Assembly: GCA_013399115.1 (NCBI GenBank)
Contig: VXAA01000623.1
Location: forward strand, 762,702-826,701
Direction of reading: 5' to 3'
DNA length: 64,000 nucleotides
Source of the DNA: Anseranas semipalmata
Taxonomy: Eukaryota; Chordata; Aves; Anseriformes; Anseranatidae
Below are positions 56,501 through 64,000 of this stretch, piece by piece (position 1 is the first letter of the stretch; each line of letters starts with the position of its first letter). The translations under genes were made by a program, and so were the position numbers. The notes under the pieces were generated by a model. That model saw only the letters and a program-made list of their open reading frames with translations, did no database searches and was not told the DNA's origin.

Positions 56501-59500
56501 GCCCAATTAATGGGGCCCAGCTGTGGTGCATGAGCACCTGTCCTCCTGGACAGAACAACTAGATGAGACATTTGCACTTAAATGGCACTTTAACAAGTGT
56601 TGTGGATTAGACTGCAAGGTGGAAGTTGATAGGACTTTTACATGCCTGGAAACCAGATGGCCCTTATATATTATTAATGCTAGCAATACAATAAAACCTA
56701 TGAGTAGCCTAAATTCTGAAATACTCCTCTATTACTGGGTAAACAATTTCCTAGAAGAATGACTAAGTGGGAATCACCTTTCTGCTTAGTTCTAAAATAA
56801 GATACTTCTCTGAATCCTGCATCTTGATCTTAACAGCATTTATAACAAAGCCATGAATGAGGTACATTCTCATTAGCAATGCTTTGCACTTAATGCAAGT
56901 GTTAGTAGAATTTAACATCATGCCAGAAATTAAGTAATTTGTAATGATGCTGTTTCTGCTTTTGATTTCATTGGTACAGATTGCTTTGAGTTGATTTATC
57001 GTTTGTTTTAAAAGCCTGCCATTTAATAAGGAAGGAAACATGTTCCGACATAGTTATGAATATTGGATCTGGCTCCAAAAATACCTGAACTCTCCAGACA
57101 TCTGTGTCTCTCAAGACCACTGCAAACACTCTGTGTTATGTGAACTCTAATACAAGTAAGGAAGAGTAGAATAGGGATATAAAAGAAGGAAAAAAGGTCC
57201 TGCTTAGAAGGAGCGTTTAGTTAAATATAGTGGAGAAAGACCTTCATCCTTGAGCAACTTTTCTAGGTAGGCCTTGTCAGCATAAAGCTCTCCAAGAAGC
57301 TGTCGCTCTGCTTTTGGATTCCTCACAGGCTCCTGTTTCCTTGTCCATTTTTGATCCTTGGTCAGTTTTATTTGGAGTTTCTGATTTGCTTTTTTGCTCT
57401 ACACCAAAAAAAAAAAGTAAATTAAGTTGGGTGAGATTAGTGGGAAACACTAGCATTATCAGGAAGGCCTGGCTTTCAGAATTCTCTTTACTGTCCATGT
57501 AGGTCAAGTTACTTTCTAAGTAAAAGCAAGAAGTCAATATCTCACCAAGAGCTTTGGTCAGCAGCAACTGAAATTTTGTACCCAAGAACGGGAGGAGGCA
57601 TTATAGTAAGACCAAGAGCTAGTTCTGCTCCTCAGTCTTGTATTTTCCTGGAAGGACTCCAGGTCAGTGTTGTGACGGGACATTAAGGCTGGGGCAAAGG
57701 CAGATCTAGTTCTCCAGAGTCAAAGACACAGCAGCTGTAACAGTCAGGGCTTCTGAAACATCAGGAGGGTAATTCTGAAGTTTCACATTCAAAATCCCAA
57801 CAATCATAGTACCAATCTTTAGGCCCCTTTGCACAAATTATTTTTTTACCACAGAGGACCCATAATTCCAGCCAAAAGAAGCAAAGAGCATTCACTGCAC
57901 TGACTTCACGGGGGAATGTAGTTTGGCATCGCAAAGGAACAAGGCACTACTTCAATGAACCACCCCAAAATTAAGCAATCGAGAAAGTGTCCATTATCAA
58001 AAATGTGAACCTTAAACATCAGGTAAGACCAAAGTAAATATTGTAGATAAATGTACCCTGGCTCTGACCTCAGTGCTGTTACTTATTAGCCTTTGATGGG
58101 TGGTCAGCAACACACAACAGAACCAGCAGTCAGGCTGGTAGAGAATTCTCCGTTTGGGCTTTGTTTCTCCTTGGTTGCTCTCTCCTGCCCTTCTGCCTTC
58201 TCCTTTCTATTTTATGTAGCTTGAGCCACAACTACATTAAAAGCAGGTACATAAAAACTTTCATAATGGATCAGCTTGCTTTGTATGCTCAGAATGCGCT
58301 TCACTAGACCAGCCATATCCCCATCCACGTTGCTGCAGAAACTACTAATCCTCTAGTGCCTATTTCAGAACGTATTAGCATTATAATAACTCTAGTTAGC
58401 TTCTAAAGCAAGAGCTCTTCACACTGTACCTCTGCCTGCCTGCTTATAAAGCAGAGATCCTCTTTATTCTCCAGTTTAACTGAGGATGGACCTGCAAATA
58501 CAGAGAAAATACTTGTTAGCGTTCAAGAACAGCAGTACACAAGCCTTAGAAATTAAAATGACTATAAATGTGCCAAAGCCTATAGTGTCCTGTTTCAAAT
58601 AAAGCTTTCTTAATTCTTTCATATGAAATATGTGGATGTTGGTATGTTCTTTAGGAATTACAGCTCATAGATGCAGCTCTTCTCTGGATTTTAATTATTA
58701 TTTTCATATGGCACCAGGGGGCTCCCATCACAGTGCAGATTTCCTACAGAGACATGCTACATCTACATGGAGACAGAGGAAGAAAAAGGGTGGCAGGTTC
58801 TTTTGAAGAGTCACAGCTGAAGCTTAAAATGGAAGGAAAGCTCATAAGCATGGGGATATCCAGCAATACAGAGAACTACTTTAAAGTTTTTGTGCACTGA
58901 CATCAGGGCAAAACTCTCATTTCATTTTCACTTCTTCTATTCAGATTGTACTTTGGCAGTGGAGGATAGGGTGAAAAACAGCTCTTTGTTTTGGCCTGGT
59001 CAGGAGGAAGGAGATTCAAATGCTGTTGTAGAAGGATTTCCTCCAGTAAGGCCACTGGGCCAAGATCAGTGATGTGAGTATACATATATCATGGAAGGCA
59101 GGTGTTTCTGAATCTGCCAAGCAAAGCAGATTCAGTAAAGCAGTTTTGGGGGTGTGCCCTGTTAATGTCTGTGCATTTCGCAAATATTTAAACATCTGGA
59201 TCAAATGCCAATGTGTTTCCTTGCTTCTTTTCTCTTGCATCTAGGAGCTGCCACTTAATTAGAAAATGTTTTGGTTTTCATTCTGTTCATTTGCATACAG
59301 TCCAGATGCTTGAATGCATTTACAGCATTTAGCTCAGTATATCAAGCATGACAGGCATTTCAGCTGAGAGTTGTGAAGATGTCTAGGCATTAGTATTAAG
59401 CTAAGAAAGCAGCAGTAACGGAGGAAAGCAAGCCAGATATGGAAACTTTTGCTATCTGCTTTTTTAAATGAATATCACATATGGAAGAGCTTCAGGCTTT

Positions 59501-61770
59501 TACACAGCTGGGATGGGAAGCTAATCTGCGGCACTGGAGGTGGACAGAAATTTTGAAACTGATTTCAGGGAGAGTGAGGTGCCTAAGTATCTGGAGGATC
59601 AAGGCCTATGTGTATGGGTGTGCAGGCAGGGTGTGTCCTGGCTCCGTGACGGGACAGGCTGTTGGAGGATCCACCTGAGCAGTTTCTAACTAGCTTGGCG
59701 GGTTTTACAGCAGCCTTGGGAGCTGTGCACAGGTTGCTCTGTGTACATGATAAGCCACTTGTCTAAGGTGGCAGCCCCAGCTGAGATGTGTCTGTGTGCC
59801 CGAGAGTGGGAACACATCTTGTCCATGCTTGTCTATATATGAGAAAAACTAAGGGAAAAGTTTTCCATTTGCTTTCTAACATCACTAGGTCCTTGGCCTT
59901 TTCTGTCTCCTGCAGGACTTGGTTCTATGGACTATGCCAAAAATTATGAAAGCAGTGCTCCATTGCAACAGTCAACAGTTTCACTGGTCTTATGCAATGT
60001 AAATTGGAGGTAAATCAGGATCTCGGGGAGACCAGTCTCAGGTAGCAAGGCAAATTTCATTACAAACTTTTAATATTGGGATAAAGGTCTCAGAATGGAT
60101 TCTGTAATCAGTAGGGCCGTAAGTAGATGAGCTGCTCTGTTCTGTATTATTTAGAACTTTTTCATGGTGACTTTGGAAATGTAAGTGCTGGGGTTATAAT
60201 TCACTTCTGTAACTGAAGTTATTAGACGCTGTATATGAACAGGCATTCAGCCAAAAAAAAAAGAAGAATAAAAAGAAAAGAACGGGGCTGTGCTCTTTTT
60301 GGCACTCCCTGGTTTCATCTGAGAATGGCCACTGAGCACACAAATCCAGAAGCAAAGAGACTTTGCTGTTACAGGGTCCTTACGTCACTTGCAGAGCTAA
60401 TATGCCATCAGCTGTCCAATGAACAGCTGCCAGCTGTGCTCATGGGCACCATAAAATGAAACATCTTACTTCCAATGCAGTTGACAATTGCCTCCTGGGA
60501 TTTCTGGATACCCAGTCTGAACTTCTGTAGTTCTGGACGTAGTTTGTAGCCTCGATGATAAAACACCAGCGCAAATTCAAAGTCACCCATGGTATATAAT
60601 GTCTCAGCTTTTTGGTAAAGTCCCTGAAAAGACATTTGAGGGGAAAAAACAAACAAACAAACAAACAACACTTCAGAGACAGCTCCCCACTAGGCAGAAG
60701 GGAAACCCCCACGCTATCTAGGTTTGCATACAATAAAGTCCAATCCTGTAACTCTTCCTCAGATGACTAAGCACCTCCACCTCTCTGGAAGCACTAAAAG
60801 GGGCAAGAGTGCAGTGAGGCTGATTTTGCTTTCAGTTATCTATTTTTACACAACGTTGCCTCCCAGACCCGTCAGAGTTTCACACGGATAAAAGACCTGT
60901 CCTTGGCCACCCCAGACTCTTACTGCTTCATGCTATTTACCTTGGGGAATGTTTTGTCATTTTGGAGAGAAGCTTCAGCATCTTTCAGGGAATTTTCTGT
61001 GTCTCCAAGTTTCAGGTAACATTTTGAGCGGGCAACTAGACAGTGCTTGTCTCCTGCTCTCAGCTTCAGTGCCTAGAATGCAGCAGACATGCGTATGCCA
61101 TCAGTGCTGGGCTCAGCTGCACACATATATGCAAGCACATATATTGGATACAACCTGCTCCGTCCCTGCATGGATCTGGATGATGGATGGGGATAAAAAC
61201 ACAACACTTTTACTGCAAAAAATATTCTCTGGATGCTCGTGCATCCCCTCTGCTGCAGCTACCCCCTTTTCCTGAGCCATAGGTGCTGCAGCCCCTCTCT
61301 GTGCGCCATCCCCTGCCACCACAGCAGGATCTGCACCTCCTCGCAGTGCCCCCCGTGCCACCTCCCTTCGCGCGCCACCTCTGCGTGTCACCTCCCTTCG
61401 TGCTGGCACCGCCACGTGCCCTCGGGGCCACCTCCCTTCGTGCCACCACCTTGGCAGGCCGCGTCTCCTGGCTCTGCCACCTCCGCAAGCCGTGGGTGCC
61501 GCGTTCCTCCCCGTGCCCTTCACGCCGCCACCCCCTGCCTGAGCCGAGGGCCACCGCCAGGTGCCACCGCCGCCACCTCCGAGGGCCACCTCCCGTGCCC
61601 TCGGGCCTCTCCCCGAAGCCACGTCCCCCCCAGCACCGCCCCGGCACCCTCACGTTGTCGAAGCAGGCCAGGGCCTTGCCGTACTCGCCCCGCCGGTACA
61701 GCAGCGTCCCCTCGGTCATGAAGCCGGGGAAGGTGCCGGCCGGCACGGCGTCCCCCACCGCCACCGCCAT
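49912..61770 (-). CDS. ODAD4: ODAD4 (TTC25), outer dynein arm docking complex subunit 4 (complete CDS)
   Basis: Twelve exons join in frame to 2,106 bp, 701 residues (human 672): 61770-61654, 61072-60941, 60623-60470, 58491-58430, 57398-57242, 56246-56022, 54986-54779, 53258-53172, 52960-52764, 52578-52478, 51642-51570 and 50504-49912. TPRs occupy about residues 15-125 and 300-480, with diagnostic stretches ETLYTMGDFEFALVFYHRGY and FHEIGRCYLELNKAEEAQNY. ODAD4 is an axonemal protein of motile cilia that docks outer dynein arms on doublet microtubules; its loss causes primary ciliary dyskinesia in humans. Residues 547-672 are 21 hexapeptide units (KEQGES or KEEGEN), an acidic-basic tail absent in this form from human. 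The exon 10-12 junctions are less certain than the rest because the C-terminus is poorly conserved. Confidence 0.92.
50002..50379 (-). repeat. ODAD4: coding minisatellite, 18 bp x 21, in ODAD4 last exon
   Basis: 21 units of 18 bp fill 378 bp exactly. Two main versions occur: one reading KEQGES and one reading KEEGEN; the final unit is KEQGEN. Units within each version are identical at the DNA level. The plus strand is strongly pyrimidine-rich. Confidence 0.97.
50505..52477 (-). other. ODAD4: ODAD4 introns 10 and 11
   Basis: Intron sequence around exon 11 (51570-51642). Open frames at 51,069-51,575 (+) and 51,907-52,278 (-) do not resemble the family or any protein I know. A missed short ODAD4 exon cannot be excluded. 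Confidence 0.6.
51570..51642 (-). CDS. ODAD4: ODAD4 exon 11
   Basis: It encodes residues 481-504 (ALDDVSRSFIEDLKERELIG and HSFK). The acceptor is catatcactttcag. The donor aaag|gtagtt is chosen because its phase 1 fits the last exon. Human has more sequence here, so an additional or alternative exon is possible. Confidence 0.7.
52478..52578 (-). CDS. ODAD4: ODAD4 exon 10
   Basis: It encodes residues 447-480 (EKLKDYRSAIMSFEKALEKA, then KLVHNDAAQKAIII). The acceptor is tctgttacag and the donor gtaagt. Confidence 0.9.
52764..52960 (-). CDS. ODAD4: ODAD4 exon 9 (TPR)
   Basis: It encodes residues 381-446 with LEKTWLFHEIGRCYLELNKA and EWQLHASVLVAQAQ. The acceptor gcttgaag has a poor pyrimidine tract but gives the family reading TWEEKIP. 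The donor is gtaaag. Confidence 0.9.
53172..53258 (-). CDS. ODAD4: ODAD4 exon 8 (TPR)
   Basis: It encodes residues 352-380 (NLPDAISRALDNIGRVYARI, then GEFQQAID). The acceptor is caacacag and the donor gtatgt; phase 2 at both ends. Confidence 0.9.
53259..54778 (-). other. ODAD4: ODAD4 intron 7
   Basis: 1.5-kb intron, nothing recognised. Confidence 0.75.
54779..54986 (-). CDS. ODAD4: ODAD4 exon 7 (TPR)
   Basis: It encodes residues 283-351 with EVPNKNELIGNLHSCIGNAQ and GQMEAALQSHKMDLEFA. The acceptor is ttgtctctag and the donor gtaagt. Confidence 0.94.
54987..57241 (-). other. ODAD4: ODAD4 introns 6 and 5
   Basis: Introns flanking exon 6. No other element recognised. Confidence 0.75.
56022..56246 (-). 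CDS. ODAD4: ODAD4 exon 6
   Basis: It encodes residues 208-282 with KQGIKVADMVLGGIAYLDTR and QQQKPIYARVRERKL. The donor atatgt|gtatgt restores the family motif DIDMLLT with exon 7. A stronger-looking gtaaga 22 nt further on would shift the frame. Confidence 0.9.
57242..57398 (-). CDS. ODAD4: ODAD4 exon 5
   Basis: It encodes residues 156-207, ending ERQLLGELYADKAYLEKLLK then DE, matching the human order. The donor gaag|gtcttt is weak but gives the family reading EDL into the next exon. Confidence 0.85.
57399..60469 (-). other. ODAD4: ODAD4 introns 4 and 3
   Basis: Introns flanking exon 4, of about 1.0 and 2.0 kb. No other element recognised. Confidence 0.75.
58430..58491 (-). CDS. ODAD4: ODAD4 exon 4
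   Basis: 62-bp exon for residues 135-155 (SPSSVKLENKEDLCFISRQA and Glu), matching human PSSIKLENKGDLSFLSKQAE. The acceptor is tgtatttgcag and the donor gtacag. Confidence 0.88.
60470..60623 (-). CDS. ODAD4: ODAD4 exon 3 (TPR)
   Basis: It encodes residues 84-134 with GLYQKAETLYTMGDFEFALV. The acceptor is tgtcttttcag and the donor ggaa|gtaaga. Confidence 0.94.
60645..60669. repeat. (CAAA)n microsatellite
   Basis: Five to six AAAC/CAAA units in ODAD4 intron 2, just upstream of exon 3 on the minus strand, where they read as GTTT repeats before the acceptor. Confidence 0.85.
60941..61072 (-). CDS. ODAD4: ODAD4 exon 2 (TPR)
   Basis: It encodes residues 40-83 (ALKLRAGDKHCLVARSKCYL, then LKDAEASLQND). 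The acceptor is gcattctag and the donor gtaaat. Confidence 0.92.
61356..61440. repeat. imperfect minisatellite in ODAD4 intron 1
   Basis: The 12-mer cacctcccttcg occurs three times (ending at about 61370, 61400 and 61440) within related GC-rich sequence, suggesting degenerate tandem units of 30-40 bp. Confidence 0.55.
61654..61770 (-). CDS. ODAD4: ODAD4 exon 1
   Basis: It encodes residues 1-39 with GTFPGFMTEGTLLYRRGEYG, the start of TPR1. The donor is gacaac|gtgagg. The start codon has a purine at -3 and G at +4. Confidence 0.9.
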
Positions 61771-62130
61771 GGCCCGGCCCGCCGCCGCCGTCGCCTGGCA
61801 ACCGCTGCCAGGCAACCGCCCCACTTCCGGCACGGCGCGAAGCTCCGCCCCCGCGGTGACGTCTTGGCGCGCCATGGCGCGTCCATGGGGTGGTTTCCCG
61901 CGCCCGCGGTGTCCCCGGGCACGGCTCCTGCGGTTCAGGCCCTGCCGGTTGCCGCCGCTCGCGTGGCTGAGTGCGGCTTCCCCGGGCTTCGGTCCCCAGG
62001 GGAGCTCAGCGCTTTGGGAGCAGCACCTTCCTCCCGCCCTGGGGACAGGCGGGCTGTCCCCGCCCCGCGCCACCCGCTGTGGTGGGCCAAATGCCTAGAA
62101 GTGCCGCGTTCCCGTGGCAGGGAAGGCCCT
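61771..62130. promoter_or_regulatory. ODAD4 CpG-island promoter, possibly shared with ACLY
   Basis: GC-rich, CpG-dense sequence upstream of ODAD4. In human, ACLY starts divergently within about 100 bp of ODAD4, so this may be bidirectional here too. No ACLY coding exon is visible in the window. Confidence 0.5.
61790..61816 (-). promoter_or_regulatory. ODAD4: two tandem RFX X-box motifs, ODAD4 promoter/5'UTR
   Basis: On the minus strand the sequence holds GTTGCCTGGCAGC (61816-61804) followed by GTTGCCAGGCGAC (61802-61790). Each fits the inverted-repeat X-box pattern of half sites RYYNCC and RGNRAC. They lie 20-46 bp upstream of the ODAD4 ATG. RFX factors are the known regulators of ciliary genes through such sites. 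Confidence 0.75.
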
Positions 62131-62213
62131 GCCGTGCCGTGCCGTGCCGTGCCGTGCCGTGCCGTGCCGTGCCGTGCCGTGCCGTGCCGTGCCGTGCCGT
62201 GCCGTGCCGTGCC
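62131..62213. repeat. (GCCGT)16 pentanucleotide microsatellite
   Basis: Sixteen perfect GCCGT units followed by GCC. Each unit carries one CpG. It lies about 360 bp upstream of the ODAD4 start codon. Confidence 0.97.
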
Positions 62214-64000
62214 CAGCGCGTTCGCACGAGCAAGGCAATGCGGAGGCAGGCGCGGGGGAAGGCAGCATGGGGTGGGATGGTCAGAGGCATGGTGTAAGTA
62301 GGGCACGGGTGGGTGGCGGATAGGAGAGGTGTGTGAGGAAGGGCTGTGCGCTGCTTCGAAGGGAAGGAAATGCCTGTTTTGCACCAAAATTGTGCAAAAC
62401 GGCTAATTTCAGGCAGCTGGAGCTGTATGCCCGGTGCTTGTGGTGCGTTTCGCTTAGTCTTTCCTGACCCGACTTGTCCAACCTACAGGGATCAGGCACT
62501 TACTCGGGTTTTGTTCTTACACCCGCATTTCCAAACAGCAGCACTGGAGGCACAGCCATAAAGAAAGGAGGTGTGGGAGTGCAGGCACTTCATTAAACTG
62601 CTTTGCAAGAGCAGTCGTGTGAATGCCTCAGTTACTGCCGAATGTCAGGCTGAACAGGTTCTTCTGCTCAGCCAGGTCAGGAGCTGGTGCCTACTGCAGG
62701 GGCTGAGCACAGGCAGCCCACTGTCTTCCCCTGTATATATTTAACGTTCAGGACTTTGGGGTGTTTGCTGGTAGGTCGTGCTACTGGTTTCATCACTGCG
62801 GATGAATTTCAATCCTCCTGGACAAACAAAAATGATGAATGAGAGAATCTCCTGGTTCTCTCCTCCTATCAGCATCCTTAGTCTCAACTTTATTTTGACT
62901 TTGGATAAGACCCTGCCAAGATTAATATTTGAAGCAATTTGTTCCAGCAAAGTGACTCAGAGTGGGTGTGGCTTGTCTGTCCTGCTCAAAAAATATTCCT
63001 GCTCAGAGTGGAGTCTGTAAGATTTAACATCACCATGGGGAAAATCAAAGCTGCTGCTAGATTCTGGAAGCAGCTCAGGAATGACACGGCCAGTCCTCGC
63101 GTCCATGGCTTGGTGGGATGGGGCTGGGTGGAAGGAAGGCAGGGTGTCTCATGCGTGGGTGGTGACAGAAACGCAAGTCAAACCCTGGAGTGGGAGGCCA
63201 GCGTGACAAACCCTCTGTCAACAGGGAGAGAATTTGAGATGGTTTGAGGTAAGCTTCTGGTAACTGTTTTCCACGGAGACTTTTGCCACTGGCATTGCTG
63301 GTTGTGATATGCTCTCCCTAAGGAGACAGGCAGGAGCACCGTGTCTGTGTCCTCTGGTCACCGCACCCTGTGGTGACTTGTAAGTCTGTGCTCCATCCCT
63401 GTGATAATGTCATGGGCCGCAGCAGAGCTCGCCTCTGGACCAAGGCCATCCTCTCTCATCTGAGGGACCTCCCCAGGGTGCTTCACTTCAGTGTTGCTGA
63501 TTTGTACTTTAGTCACAGGTTGGAAATACCATGAAAAAAATTAATGTGCGCTGAGTATTGCTGGCAAGCAGAAGAGACATGATGAGTGCCGTTAGAAGCT
63601 TGTTACAAAACAAGTGGGGCAGTCATGAACAGGGAGGGGGGATGGCTGCATCCTGTCTGAGGCCTCGCGAGCATCTCTCTCCTCTCTGTTGTGTGCAGGT
63701 GGGAGATGTTACACTGCCATGCTCAGGTAAAAAACGCCTGCTAGCCATATCCTTCAGGATCACGCTCCAGCGATGATGATGTACGCTGGCAATGCTCCGT
63801 TCCCCAGCAGGACTGCCGTCTGCCAATGAACTGCAGAGTTCTGCTCCCCAGCATCGGTGCTACCAGACATCTCCTGCCCCCTGCGGTTACAACACCCCCG
63901 TGGGAGGTTTCTCAGCCGTGGCTCAACTCCGGGGAACGCCTGGACCCGCGCTGGCAGCGGGGCCCGGCCTGCTCTGGGTGCTGGTGCAGACACGCAGGGC
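62214..64000. other. upstream flank of ODAD4, no gene supported
   Basis: No exon of a recognisable protein on either strand. By synteny it could be the first intron of ACLY on the plus strand. A good donor match, ggt|gtaagt, at 62294 is a possible end of a non-coding ACLY exon 1, but this is speculation. Confidence 0.4.

Noticed and set aside
61210..62073. 287-codon minus-strand frame including ODAD4 exon 1 with a long upstream extension
   Set aside because: The family N-terminus begins at the ATG at 61770. Upstream codons fall in the promoter and X-boxes, and codons after 61654 are intron.
61971..62297. Plus-strand and minus-strand frames through the GCCGT repeat (AVPCR and HGTAR runs)
   Set aside because: Products of the five-base repeat being stop-free in all frames; no start context or conservation.
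1..64000. CR1 LINE copies, endogenous retroviruses, CRISPR arrays or tRNA genes
   Set aside because: I looked for CR1-type 3' ends, long terminal repeats, regular spaced repeats and tRNA arms and saw none that I could support by eye. A RepeatMasker or tRNAscan run could still find decayed copies.

Overview
The window is nuclear DNA of a vertebrate, most likely a bird. Its genes are split into many short exons with GT-AG introns, CpG-rich promoters and AATAAA poly(A) signals, and recognisable interspersed repeats are scarce. Five protein-coding genes can be spliced by eye into open reading frames close to the length of their human orthologues. Their order and orientation are those of human 17q21.2 (from memory), which in chicken lies on microchromosome 27. 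The species cannot be named from sequence alone.

Layout. 1-14,165 (+): the 3' part of ZNF385C, with six coding exons, GC-rich introns and a 2.8 kb 3'UTR; its 5' exons lie outside the window. 14,100-16,650 (-): NKIRAS2 (kappaB-Ras2), complete CDS of 191 codons, tail-to-tail with ZNF385C. 16,702-17,350: a 649-bp run of N over the shared NKIRAS2/DNAJC7 promoter. 17,369-37,237 (+): DNAJC7, 14 coding exons, 496 codons, with a 10-kb first intron. 37,480-42,840: intergenic, no gene supported. 44,836-49,622 (-): CNP, 422 codons in the long form, whose first exon supplies only the ATG. 49,912-61,770 (-): ODAD4 (TTC25), 12 exons, 701 codons, with a hexapeptide-repeat tail. 61,771-64,000: ODAD4 promoter and upstream flank, where ACLY would be expected by synteny, but no ACLY coding exon is seen.

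The genes are not an operon and share no pathway: a zinc-finger protein, an NF-kappaB-modulating small GTPase, an Hsp70/Hsp90 co-chaperone, a myelin cyclic-nucleotide phosphodiesterase and a dynein-arm docking subunit. What links them is compact packing: convergent 3' ends (ZNF385C/NKIRAS2), a divergent CpG promoter (NKIRAS2/DNAJC7), and a tandem pair about 240 bp apart (ODAD4 to CNP).

Most notable signals: a perfect 18-bp x 21 coding repeat with a 126-bp higher-order duplication in the last exon of ODAD4; two tandem RFX X-box motifs just before the ODAD4 start codon; competing in-frame splice donors 36 nt apart in DNAJC7; a stronger decoy donor 22 nt beyond the one used in ODAD4 exon 6; the one-codon CNP first exon; and AT-rich, homeodomain-motif islands inside GC-rich ZNF385C introns. 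I found no previously undescribed gene system.
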